Origin: Zygnema cylindricum
Taxonomy: Eukaryota; Streptophyta; Zygnematophyceae; Zygnematales; Zygnemataceae
Assembly (NCBI GenBank): GCA_037447655.1
Contig: JBBHKE010002260.1
Span: forward strand, 162,692-226,691
DNA length: 64,000 nt
Reading direction: 5' to 3'
The translations under genes and the position numbers were made by a program. Within the stretch, counting starts at the first letter, position 1. Every line of letters starts with the position of its first letter. The notes beneath the pieces are model-generated. The model saw only the letters and a list, made by a program, of their open reading frames with translations. It made no database searches and had not been told where the DNA came from. Positions 11,948 to 23,284 of this stretch are shown in pieces.

Positions 11948-12950
11948 TGCAACTCTGAGACCTCCATTGGTACTCAAAATAGACAGCTTACTAGAAGCCC
12001 CTAGGATAACCTCAATCCCTTATTATTTGTATGAGTATTAATGACACCTTGACAGAATACAGACTGGCCAGACTGCAGCCCTTAGAAGAACAGACTCCCC
12101 TGAGTTTACCACAAAAAGAATCCGTGAATTTGCTCCCCTCAGCAGTTAGTTATCAATGGTCAAAGATGACCTTTTTATACTGAAGCTCTCTGAGAGAGAG
12201 GCGGCTACTTATAATTCTCCTAAGTCCAAAACCCCTCTCTAAACCCTCTACTACTGATGTACGGAACCAATCAAATCAATGTATAGTACAAAAAGTTACT
12301 CGGCCCGGAGTACTTTCTATACGACCATTGTACGACATGGCCCAGAAGACGACGCCTGTCGCATCTGAGTTCGCCATGGTATATCCCGGAGATGCCGCTA
12401 TCTGATGGCATGTTGCCACGTGTTACCTTGTGTGGCGGTGACGGCAAACCGCCGAATCGTCCATTCCGCAATGGCGGCTTCTTCTTCTGCCGTCCGATTG
12501 ATATTGACCTTAATTCAGGGCCGTTAAGAATACATCTGGTATTTTCTGACGTAACTATATCTACCTATCTTTATGTAATTGTGGTCCGTTCATCAGTTAA
12601 ATTAACTTCTATATTTCCACATATTTAAGTAGCTATCGTACCCTATATACTCCAGCACAGGTCCTAGTCTATAGGCCAAAGCTACCGACTATAAGCAAAT
12701 TGACAAACGGTAGGTACCAGTATCAAATCTTGGGTCCGTCAACCTTTTTGATAAGTTTACCAAAAAGGACTGCCTTCTGATTCTAAGGGAAGCATAGGCA
12801 GCCATCGCTCTAGCTTCCTCTCCAACCTTCAGTGACTACGACAAGTATGGGGGCTAGAGAGAGAAGTTAGAAGCAGGTTGCCTCTGCTTTTTCCTACTCC
12901 TACTTAAATCAATTAAGTAACCTATAAAATACCTAAGTAAACCTTTAACA
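11948..12950 (-). mobile_element. Diverged solo copia LTR
   Basis: In minus orientation it begins TGCAACTCTGAGACCTCCAT and ends near CCTTTAACA. It has all the landmark blocks of the family: CTGAGTTTACC, GCCATCGCTCTAGCTTCC and the tRNA-like block with TATCAAATCTTGG followed by TTTTT (about 12660-12760). No clean target duplication is visible, so it is old or one end is misplaced. Confidence 0.6.
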
Positions 12951-14301
12951 TCAATAGATAACGATGTTGGAATAACAATAAGCCCTCGTCCACTTGCGAT
13001 ACCACATGAGATAAAATTGAACTATTGTCCTCCAACAACCTTGAAGCAATGATAAGTACAATCGAAGCCCCGCTCCTTAGGTAACGTATTAGCGCGAATG
13101 TGGTCGTAGGACGCAACCCGATACCACGAAAAAGACTCGTAAAATAACTTGCCTACGAGCGAGTAGTCATTTCAAGCGATTAAAAATTCAAAAGCTGACA
13201 AGTTTATGTAAAATCTCAAAGAAGCGATCATCAGATTTAAAAAGGGGGGAATCAAAGGAGTAGTTGAAACGGGTGTTGCACAAGACAACGAGTTAAGAAA
13301 ACAAACGACACTTATGGATCTTGAAGTTCCAAAAGGTTTTCACAGTGGGTAAGGTCATCCAACATTACTTTTTTAACAAAATCGATAATAAAGTTAAGAG
13401 CATTGATAAAGGATCTTAAAGCCTTAGTTTCACATGGAGGAGTCGAAATGTGAAATATCGAAGGTAGAGAGAAATGTCGTGGCAGACCAACAAAGTTGTC
13501 TACTACACATTATCAATTTCGACGAAAAGGTATATCTTGGAGAGTTTCTCCGTATTAAGAAATAACTGATGTCGACACGCCAATAATATGAGTTTTGTCA
13601 ACAACAAAAGGGAACGCACAACTCAGGAAAGCCGTAGCCGATGGTATTAAAACCTGCAGATGAGTTAGAGCAAAAAAAATGACTCTTGAAGGGCCAACTT
13701 CACGAGTACCAAACATTGATTCCAAAGTGGCAATGCCTTCTTTTTAAAATGGCTTCCGATTTGATAAATAATGGGGTTAGATATGGAGCAAAAGCCCGAA
13801 CAAAAGATAGGATTTGGTTAATTGAAGACGGGGCGTGTCTGAACTCACAAAAGATGGCATTGTGATCAACGGTGTTAACTGCATTAGCAATATAACAACT
13901 AAAATAGGAAAGGGCTTTTGTTGCCCTCCTTCATTCCTATGTTATGGTGGCACCGTTGACACAACCGACTCTCGAAATGCCTATTTCTATGCTTTTGTTT
14001 ATTATAGTTAACAAGGTTAGAGCAAAGAGCGCATGCACTGGATACTTCTATCCGCATGGACACCCACCACTCACCAAATATATTCGATAATTTTTGTTGG
14101 TCCAGAGCGATATAACAGACGCTTAGACCGTTCGATATTCAATATATCTAATCTTTAGTTTATAGGGATAAGAAATTTGCCGATGCACAACACTCCAGGT
14201 ATTCGACCACATCTGCGTGGTTCAAAAGTGCAAAAACATGTGGAAACGCTTTATGCCTATGTCTGCTGATTTCGTAGTTTATGCCTATTATGTGTTTTTT
14301 C
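12951..14301. other. No gene seen between the solo LTR and the hAT MITE
   Basis: Moderately AT-rich DNA with only short open frames lacking motifs. It may be decayed transposon sequence, but nothing can be assigned. Confidence 0.3.
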
Positions 14302-14791
14302 CATAGTTGTTCACGGCGTTTCGTGCGAACGATTTAATCGCGACGAATTATACGTAACAAACGCATTGAACCTTTTGAAAAAATCGTTAAAATCGTTAAT
14401 GAATTTTCTTCCGTACAATTCCGTACATGTAAAAGAAATTGAGTTTTACATATAACGCAGTTTGTACATTGTCCGTACAGTTCCCGTCTCTTTTCGTCAT
14501 AGTCCGTACAATTTTGTTACAATTCCGTACGTTTCCCGTTAAATTTCTGTTCAGTTTACCGGACAGAAAGTACTACGAGGTGCAGCGTATCTTTTAGTCA
14601 AATTTCGTACTTTTTTGGTACAAAACCGTACAGATACTGTACATACCGTACAGTTTCTGTAAATTATCCGTTCAGTTTACCGGACAGAAAGTACATCGCG
14701 TTTTTTTCCGATTTATTCAAAAGTCACGAATTATACGTTTTAATCGGAAAAAAGGAAAAAATCGCGCGATTTGAACAACTATGGTTTTTTC
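14294..14791. mobile_element. hAT-like MITE with perfect 8-bp duplication, upstream of P4H
   Basis: The element spans 14302-14783. Its termini CATAGTTGTTCA and TGAACAACTATG are exact inverse complements. GTTTTTTC flanks both sides (14294-14301 and 14784-14791), a perfect 8-bp target duplication. The interior contains two copies of a GTTCAG..CCGGACAGAAAGTA block. It ends about 340 bp before the P4H start codon, so it may lie in the promoter. Confidence 0.8.
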
Positions 14792-15122
14792 CGTGAGATA
14801 TTGCGTATAGTATGGGGTTTTTATATATAGTGTTCCATACCATTGTACACTTTACAACTTTGCTTGCCGCATGTAGAGAGACACAGTTTAAAGAAAGTTA
14901 CTCTGTCCCGCAATAGGCCCGGACACTCCTTTTTGCATGGAACACCGCTGTAGGTCGCGCTCGTCTGGAATCTCCCTTTGACGTTTGCGCGAACATTTTG
15001 ATGTTGGAAGTTCGGAAGTTCGGTACTTTGAAACGTGACCCTGAAGGTTTCATTCGAAGAATCTACTGTAGCCCTAAAACTGGAAAGAAACGCCATTCTA
15101 TCTGCCATTCTTAGATCCTATC

Positions 15123-18100
15123 ATGGCGCCTTTGGTTTTTAGGAACACTGTGGTCCTTTTTTGGACCATTGTCTCCTGTCTGGTGTTGGAATTCAGTGTA
15201 GGGAAGGCGTGGGAGGCCGATGACCTGCCCGGATGGATGGGAGATAGGTAATTTACTGCCATGTCAGCATGCATTCCTGTCGTATGACATTGCATTGCTG
15301 AGAGCACTTTATCTCTTTTTTGTTTTTTTTGAGATGTTTTAAATTGAAATTTTACCTCCATTGCTGCACTTGTTTCTGGTAAACCTCCCTGGTTCGATTT
15401 TTTCAATGTGTTCTGGTAATGAATAGGTTTTTTTTTTTTTTTAAGGTACCTTTTTGTTTGTGGTTGAAACAAATATCAATATTTGTTGAAACAATTTGTT
15501 TTTTTTGGCAATTTTGTCAGCTACCGAGGAGGAAAGAGTGGTGGAGTTCATGCAGGAGGAAAATCTCTTTTGAGGGGCCCCGATCCGATAATTATCGATC
15601 CTACTAAAGTTATTCAACTTTCTTGGAAACCAAGGTGAGTCATATTTCCTTCCCACCTACATTCTACATTTATCATCATTTTATCATCCTCTTACAACCA
15701 CTTAGCATGTAATTCCATACTACTCCCATCTTCGACACTCACTTCTATCCACTTTTAGCAGCAAAAAATCTGGCGTTTGACCACTTTCGCTTTTTCTTTT
15801 CTTAGAATGGCAGTGATGGATATGTGCGTGCATTCATATGAATTGTCCTCTTTTTTCTTATAAACTGTTTAGAAACTGATTAGAAACTGATTTGAATCTG
15901 ACTAGAAGCCGAGAGACCTTTGCATTTTCTGCTTGAGATTCGCTCCGTCCGTGGTCGACATGAATCCCCTTGTTGCATTTTGGTTGGGTGATGGATGGCT
16001 TTTCGTGCACTGTTCAGTTGAGAAAACTCGATGAACAAATTATTGCATAATATTTTCTGTTTGACTTATACTTGGTTTCCCGGAATGTGTTGCCAGAGCA
16101 TTTTTGTACAAGGGATTTTTGTCTAGTGAAGAATGTGACCACCTCGTCGGCCTGGTAAGCCCATTGGTTTCATTGGGAGTTCAAAATAGCCTATATTGCA
16201 CTTAGGCATTTGAAACTATAGCTAGTTAAGGCAAAGCCTAAAAACAATTGATCCCTTGACATTTTATAGTAGCGCGAACGTTCAATAGTAATGAGTCGAA
16301 CAGTTGAATTTGAAAGTTGATGACAAAAATGCAATTTTTATATGTTTCCAATTGTGACTGTCTTATGGTCGCCGCAAAAGCTGGTTGGTCCAGGAGTATC
16401 TACAATTAGTCTGGTCTAGTTATCGTTGTCTTAAAAACAGGAAGAACGCTGTTGAGAATTGCATTTTTAATAGTTACCGTAATAATCTGTTTGTACCCTT
16501 CTTTGGCTCTGGCTTATCTTTACCACTTATGAGATTTTTACTGTTTCAACAAAAGTTGACTACAGTTCAAGCCATCATGCGTACAGGTTAATATGTGCAA
16601 CAAATAGAGTGCATGCTATCGTCCCCTTTTATTTTTCTTCTTCCTAAAGAAGAGTGCGCGTTCATTAAGCAATGATGGCTGGACGGGGTTTTTTACCTGA
16701 CTGTTGACTTTGGGCAGTTACCTGATAGTACTTGGACGATTCTATTCTCGTTAGTATATCTTTGTTTTTGTTTTAGGCAAGTTACATCGACAAACTCTAT
16801 AGAAGCATTAAATCAATCCTAGCTTCCCATAGTAAGTAAATGAGCATTTAAAAAAAAAAGTTTGAATTTGAAATTTCATGTGTTGTTGTCTGTGACTGAA
16901 ATGTCATTTATTGTTATCTGTGACTGCTGCACCCGGATATCGCAATCTGTTCCTCCTCTTTTGGAATAACTTCAGAAACTTGTGAAAGGAGGAAATTAGG
17001 GAACTCCTGTTGCTGTCTTGCTCGGGATGGTTTTTTTAATTGCCACTTGTGCTATGTAATTCGAAGGTTGCAAGTTTGGCAACATAGCCCATTTTTCTTT
17101 GCCGTGGGGTTTTGGGACTTTCCTGCAATGCCATGACAGGCAAAGCCGAAGCTACAGCAGTCGATGGTCGCAGATACTGTCTCGGGAAAGGCTTTGACTA
17201 GTGAGATCCGGACAAGCTGGGGGATGTTCATAACCGCAAAGGTGATGCATCTTTTCCTAATAACTACTTGCGCTCACTTTCACCCTCGATTTGTGGTCTT
17301 CTGTTTTGTTGTGCGGCATGTCCTCTGTTCGTTCGATGGTACCAATCAATCAGGCAAGGGACAAGGTGGAGAGGTCAATGGTGGTTGATAATGACAGCGG
17401 GGAAGGTGTTTTGAGTGAAATCCGTACGAGCGCAGGAATGTTCCTTGACAAGTATCAGGTGCAACTTCAGCACTTCTTAAATTTGCTAACCTTTTTTGCT
17501 GTTGCTCAAAGGGAAAACTGGGTGTGAGGGTTTCCCGATGACAGTTCTCTCTCCCTCTCCCTGCCTATGTATGGCTATTTTTGCTTGTCGCTGTTACTGC
17601 AGTGAAAATCACAAAAAAGAGTACAGAGTTTGACAATGTATGTGTTATCATGTAGCAGTCGAATAGGTTAGTGAATGAATGCAATGATATGGATGAAGGA
17701 GATTGTTGTGGTTGACATGTTTTTCCATGTATACTGTTTAACGAAACATTTGATAAAATTTTCATGAGTAAAGTTTTTAGTGGATGAAGGTGGTTCTTCA
17801 CTGTCTCATCTCCATGAAAACTTGGAGCTGAATTGGAATTAATGGTGCAATTTGGAGTCAATGCTAAATCCTTTCTCTATGTTGTGTACTTCCGATGACT
17901 GCTTTTTAAGCTGTCAATTATCTGATATGTTGCCTTTTCAGTTTGAATGAGCAGCTTTGAGCTACCTCGTTCTTTAGTTTTTCGAAAGTTTTTTGTTACT
18001 GAACCTTAACTTGTGCAACAAGTAGTATTATTTGCAGATGGTTTTTATTGGTTCACGTTCACACAATGAGGTGAAAAAGCAGTTTCTGCGTAAAATATTG

Positions 18101-20556
18101 TTTCTTTGACAGACGATCAATAGTCAATATTATTGACTGAATTTGTGATTTCCATGTCAAAATGTTACGATTTCTGCTCGAAGCTTACCAAACCCAGTTT
18201 AATACCTATACATCAATCGCAGAAATGTGTCTAATGTCATGCTTGTTTTTGTATTTTAGGCGTTTTTTTTTATAACTATGTCTCTTATCTACTCTCCTTT
18301 TTGTTCTTGTCTTACCAGCAGTTGTTTTATGTTATTTTTTTCTTCTCTTCTCTTGCGTTTTCAAGATTGATGGGCATGTTTAGTAATTTAATTTCGCAGC
18401 TTCGGTCATAGGTAGTTAAGCAGTCCAGTTTAGAGCTACTCACATATCTTGTTTAGGATACTTGAAAGTTATTTAAATTTTTAGGAGCGACTTATTTTGT
18501 TACACCATGTAGAACTACAGATTGTTGGCCTCGTCTCCATTTCCTTAAAATAAAGTCTTTCTGTTTTATGTAATGTTATTGTTGTTTTTTATGTATTTTT
18601 TTTTCAGGTTGAGGTAGGAGAAAATTCCATCTTTTTCTTATTAAGCGTTACAATGGGCAAGAGAAGTGTGATGGAGTTTGAACATCTGTCCTTCTAGGAG
18701 TTTTGAGGGAGAGAGTCATCTTCATTTTCTTCTTTTTATTTCTTCTATTGCATTCTTTTTTGGTTTCTTTCTTTTTTTGGTTCTCATGTTGAAAAAGGAC
18801 ATGGGGGCTCTTACAGGACGAAGTTGTGAAAAGGGTGGAGGAACGTATCGCTGCATGGACATTTCTTCCCAAAGGTTAGTCTTAACATGGAACAGTTGAG
18901 CCCTAATATCTTCAAAATCCAGAAGAAGACTTGTAGAAATTCTTTACATTTGTTTTTTTTTGTTTTTTGGTCACTTATGTCGCTTTCGTTTCATTGAAAC
19001 CTCTTTCTAGGGCCTGGTCTCTATTGTAGATTGCAAGTGTCAGCAGTATACTTTCCATAGAGGATGCATGAAAGTAAGTGTTTTAAGTAAGATTTTTTAA
19101 TAACGATTTAGAGCTGATAGTGTGTGTATGTGATAAGACTACTACTGCAGATTTGATGTTTGGCAATAGTTTATGGTTTGTATTTGTTAATGCCCATTTA
19201 TGTAAGTTAAACCACTTTGTTGCACTACACCGCGAATCGCTATTAGCGTTAAAAACTCTATTTTTGTCCCGCTTTTTTTTGTCCTCTGAACACAAAGTAT
19301 CGTATTTTTATTTGTGCAAATTCTTTCTGCGGTTGATAATTGTCCATGTCATCTAAAACGGAAATGGAATATTTAACGCTAAAACAGTCCTCATACTAAT
19401 AATTTCTTGGTGTAGTGTATTTTCTTAGTTTTTTCTGCCTTCTGGCTCTTTCTTGGTAAAAGTAATGCTGATCCAGTTTGAATGTTATACATATTCAGAA
19501 AACTGATAGTTATAGGGACATAAGGGTTTGCGCCTTCTTTGAAATTTCTATAGTAGCTGATCTATGTGTTGGTATGTTCTGTTCCAGAAAACGGAGAGGC
19601 TATTCAAGTTCTTCGTTACAATCATGGACAGAAATACGATGCCCATTTTGATTTTTTCCATGACAAGACAAACATTCAATTGGGAGGACATCGTATAGCC
19701 ACAGTTCTTATGTACCTTTCAGATGTCGAACATGGTGGAGAAACTGTTTTTCCGAGCTCGCAAGTGAGTTCATCTATTAGGGAAATTGTTAGGCAGGAAG
19801 GAATGTTGAGTTTTCGCAGCGATAACCAGCCTTATTTGCAAAAGTTGATACAATTTAACGCCGGAGCTGCTTCATGCGTTAAATCATGATCTGATTTTTT
19901 TTTTTTTTGTTTCTGTTTGTTGGGGATTGGTTGACAGGATACATCGGAGAAAGATGATACCTGGTCTGAGTGTGGAAAGAGTGGTGTTGCTGGTACGTGT
20001 TTCCAACTCTACAGATAAGGATTATCAGTTATGAAATGGATCAGAGAAAGTGTTTTAACTCCGATTTGCTGCAAATGAATCACTTTTTTATCATGCATGC
20101 TCAAAAAACCCATAAATTTCTCATTCTTCAAAATCATGTACATTTACAACTAACCCTAAAATAAGGAAATTGTGTCATCGATCCCCTTACTGGTTTACAA
20201 TCCACTCTCGACTTTACCTCTACCCATCCTTTGGAGTTGCAGTAAAACCGGCAAAAGGAGATGCTTTGCTGTTCTTTAGTCTTCATCCCGATGCAAGTAC
20301 CGACGAGATGTCTCTCCATACTGGTTGCCCAGTCTTGAAAGGAGAGAAATGGTCCGCGACAAAATGGATCCACGTGTCAAATTTTGAACAACCCACGCGA
20401 GATCCGACGTCTTGTACCAATGACGATCCTCGGTGTGAGGAGTGGGCAATAGCCGGAGAATGTTCGAAAAATGTTCCTTATATGGTTGGAGAAGGAGACT
20501 ATGGGGGAGCTTGTAGGAAAGCTTGTAAAGCTTGCAGTACGGCAAGTAACGTTTGA
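15123..20556 (+). CDS. Prolyl 4-hydroxylase with ShKT domain (8 coding exons plus a duplicated exon 4)
   Basis: Exons: 15123-15247, 15521-15634, 16097-16154, exon 4 as 17140-17241 (4a) or 17354-17458 (4b), 18817-18874, 19588-19763, 19938-19992 and 20243-20556. All sites are GT-AG and all phases join, giving 333 (4a) or 334 (4b) residues. Residues about 8-27 are hydrophobic, either a signal anchor or a signal peptide, which fits an ER/Golgi enzyme. The 2-oxoglutarate/Fe(II) dioxygenase fold shows the HxD motif (H173, D175), distal H256 and the 2-oxoglutarate-binding K266 (4b numbering). [20 protein letters not shown] is the family signature. The C-terminus (288-328) has six cysteines in ShKT spacing, as in plant P4Hs. 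These enzymes hydroxylate proline in secreted hydroxyproline-rich proteins such as extensins. A hAT-like MITE lies upstream and a small MITE lies in the intron after exon 5. Confidence in function is high; the exon 4 choice needs transcript data. Confidence 0.93.
17140..17241 (+). other. P4H alternative exon 4a
   Basis: A 102-nt exon (34 codons, phase 0 at both ends) with acceptor TGACAG and donor GTGATG. It encodes a version of the VAD..SGK...SE.RTS.GMF segment: [20 protein letters not shown]. The sequence is intact and in frame. It departs from the family norm near its end (WGMFITAK rather than GMFLDK.Q). Confidence 0.75.
17354..17458 (+). other. P4H alternative exon 4b (canonical-looking copy)
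   Basis: A 105-nt exon (35 codons, phase 0 at both ends), only 112 bp after 4a, with acceptor CAATCAG and donor GTGCAA. It encodes [20 protein letters not shown] followed by [10 protein letters not shown], which matches plant P4H proteins better than 4a. The two exons are clearly homologous and interchangeable in phase. Confidence 0.8.
19228..19412. mobile_element. TA-flanked MITE in a P4H intron
   Basis: It begins CACCGCGAATCGCTATTAGC after TA (19226-19227) and ends CTTGGTG before TA (19413-19414). The terminus is shared with elements at 6111 and 31539. The TA duplication suggests a Tc1/mariner (Stowaway-like) origin. It lies in the intron between P4H exons 5 and 6 and does not touch splice sites. 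Confidence 0.6.
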
Positions 20557-22987
20557 AGACGCGTTTAACGGAATTCCGGTGGGTTCTTACAACGATTTCT
20601 ATGTGATTCGTCCGTTTTTTTAATGGGTACAGGGAGGGTTTTTAGACCGGCTGGAGATTTTACTCTGTTTTTGCTTAACTTTTGGAGTATTTTGAGAACT
20701 AGGAAGGGATATTGGTTTGCTTTTATTCTACGGAGGAGTTTATGAACAAATATTAGTAAATAATAATAGCTTTCTTGTAGTAACTTGTTTGTTTTGTTTC
20801 TTGTTATCACATTAATTTCTTAAATCCCCGTGTATTTTACTTAAGTCTTTACCAATTGTACATCTCCCGGATTTTCTAATTGGCGGTTGATGGTTTTTCT
20901 CACACGATAAACATAAAAAGAAGTTTTACATACAAAAAGCTTCTCACATCATTTTCAAGCTTTAATTGTCCCATAGTTTATCGGATCAAATTGTTTATAA
21001 ACCCGGAGTGTGTTTTGTAATGATCTGTTCCAATAAGGAAAAGGTTAAATTTGCTGATGTCATGCACATTCTATTCTGGGGACTTGCTTTTTCCAGACAA
21101 GCAACTTTTTTCTTTTTCTTAAGTTTAGGAAAGAGGAGAAAGCTTCATGTTATTTTTGGGAAGGAGTGATTGAGTGGATGGAGATATAGTGTGGTTCATA
21201 TGACATATTTTCCGGAGCCTTTGCTTGTCCACACTAATCTGTGGTTCACATATTGACTCTTTGCTACACATGACAACCAAGAGTCGTAATCAAATTTTGG
21301 AATCCTTAATTAGCTTGCTAAAGGAAATTTTCTCATCAGAATCTCGGTGTTTGCATTAAAGTCTTGTCCCTTGATTTTACTTTGAGCCAAACTTTATAAG
21401 TGTGATGTTCTGCCACTGAGTATATTAAAAGCAACCTTTATAATGTAGCAACTCGACACAATCTAGTTAGTAATATATGGCATTGTGGTATCTTGACAAG
21501 CTTGTTCGAAGCAAAGATATACACATGGGTTGGAAGCTTGTAATGAACATGAGAAGAGAGCATAAACATATTATCGCCACAACAATTAAAAATGATGGTT
21601 TTACAAACATTATATCTCTAGGGCTACCAACTAAGGGGAAACTGGCTATCGCATAGTGTGAATTGGTGATGATTTTGCACACCTCATATTGGAGGTAATA
21701 GACTCATCGTGCCAGCCTTTGTCTCCTCACAATACTACAGCTATTTCCAAGTTCACTTCTACGAAAAACTGAAACAACACTTGTTGTATGGAACTCTAAC
21801 CTGAAGTGCTGTATTGTTCCCTCAACATAGAGAATTTTGATGTTCCTCTTTTCCTTGTTTCTTTGTATTCGTTTAAGCTCCTCTGTTTTCGCTTTCTTCG
21901 ATCTAATTCGTGAGCTAGCCATGTGCTTATAACGGAAAATTTCCAGCGAATCTTACGGTGTTGCATCATCGAGACACTAAATGTTATAAATTGTAAGATA
22001 AAGAAAGCACGGCGGTAAACTATCTGAGTACATGGAAACGGAAAACATAAGAAAGGCAAAAACGAAACTGAAAAACTAAACACGAGTGGAAGCGAACAAA
22101 AAAGAAATCCAGGTCGGAAAAAAGAAAGGAATGGACACACAAACAAGGGCAAACCAACAAAAGACATGGAAAGGGACAACAGGAGTTCCAACCATACCAA
22201 CACCAACAGTTCGAAGTAGAATAAAAGCTTGCACTCAATATAAAACCACTAATAAACGTTACCAAAAGGCCAAAGGAGAAGGGCTCCAAGGCTCCTCACC
22301 ACAAAAGAGTGTGAACCACAAGTACGGAGGAACAACTCCCACACAACCAAATATCTGGACCCATCGCGGTAATAATCATACAAGACGCATTCATGACACT
22401 ACAATGTGAATAATCTCGCTCATTTGTGAAGCATCACACGGCCACTCCAACGTGTCGGGCCGCCTAACGAACGATTGTAACCAAAGCAAGGTTCATTGAA
22501 ATAATGTCACTAAAAATACATCGGTCACCATCGAACAAAGCAATATCCATCCCCACGATGGAATAATATGTGATACCTCATGACGACTAAAACACCCTCC
22601 TCAAAAACAACAATCGTAATAGTCGCAATAGCGTCATGAGTTCTGTCGTGTGCATAAACCAACTCTTCCCCAAAAGAGCAGCGAAGCGAATAGACGCCAT
22701 TAGGCGCGATCCACAAGCAAGTGCGAGAGTCGAGTAAAGGTGGACGAGGGAAGCCAAGCCTAAACCAGAGAAACCTATAGTGGAAGAATAGGTGTAACTC
22801 TAGTATGGCACGAGGAAAAAAGGGCACATGAATAATCAGAGGGAAGTGCCTTGAGAAGCGCGGGCTGAGTAATGGTGACAACCTTGTCATGCGTTAATTT
22901 TTGGGCGAACTAAACATTTATCCAGCCACCTGACTCCAAAGGCTCCATTTATTGACAATCTTGCTTCCAATGTGTAGTTTTCCTCCA
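20557..22987. other. P4H 3' region and intergenic DNA without a recognised gene
   Basis: The first few hundred bases are probably P4H 3' UTR. Beyond that there are only short frames. Minus-strand frames at 21796-22289 are hydrophobic and compositionally biased, without motifs. A 121-codon minus frame at 22525-22890 has no recognised domain. I would not call any of these. Confidence 0.35.
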
Positions 22988-23149
22988 TAGTTATCGATAT
23001 CGGTGTTATCGCCGATAAAACCGATAAATATCGGGTATTTATCGGCGATAACACCGATAGCGATATATCGTACCAATATATCGATTATCGGGTACCCGAA
23101 AAAAGGTCCATATCGGTTATCGGCAAATCCTTACCGATACACAACACTA
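22988..23149. mobile_element. hAT-family end fragment abutting the phosphatase gene
   Basis: This segment is rich in TATCGG/CCGATA words and ends TTACCGATACACAACACTA. It is homologous, in inverse orientation, to the 57863 end of the intact element at 57863-58769. Only this end is present; no matching left terminus was found. It ends about 135 bp before the likely start codon of the next gene. Confidence 0.65.
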
Positions 23150-23171
23150 GTAATTAGTAATTGCAGATATA

Positions 23172-23214
23172 CCGCATACCGCTATTAGCGTTGACCCCTT
23201 AGCGATTCTCGGTG
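23172..23214. mobile_element. Very short TA-flanked MITE remnant
   Basis: About 43 bp between TA dinucleotides (23170-23171 and 23215-23216). It contains CCGCTATTAGCG and ends GATTCTCGGTG, matching edges of the 19228/31539 MITE family. It is an internal-deletion remnant in the presumed promoter or 5' UTR of the phosphatase gene. Confidence 0.4.
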
Positions 23215-23284
23215 TACTGTATCGTTGCCAATTCAATACCTTTTCGTACATTAAAGTTATGATTTGAAGTATGGTACGGAATCC

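Noticed and set aside
15098-15656. Minus-strand open frames over the P4H 5' end
   Set aside because: They are antisense to splice-supported P4H exons and have no motifs.
19010-19077. Possible extra P4H exon with a strong-looking AAAGTAAGT donor
   Set aside because: Exons 5 and 6 already join in phase to give a complete, normal-length P4H; an insert here would disrupt a conserved segment.
21796-22289. Hydrophobic minus-strand frames rich in Phe, Leu, Ser and Val
   Set aside because: Composition reflects A-rich plus-strand DNA. There are no domains, and neighbouring frames are equally open.
22525-22890. Minus-strand 121-codon frame
   Set aside because: No recognised domain, no splice context and no similarity to other proteins in the window.
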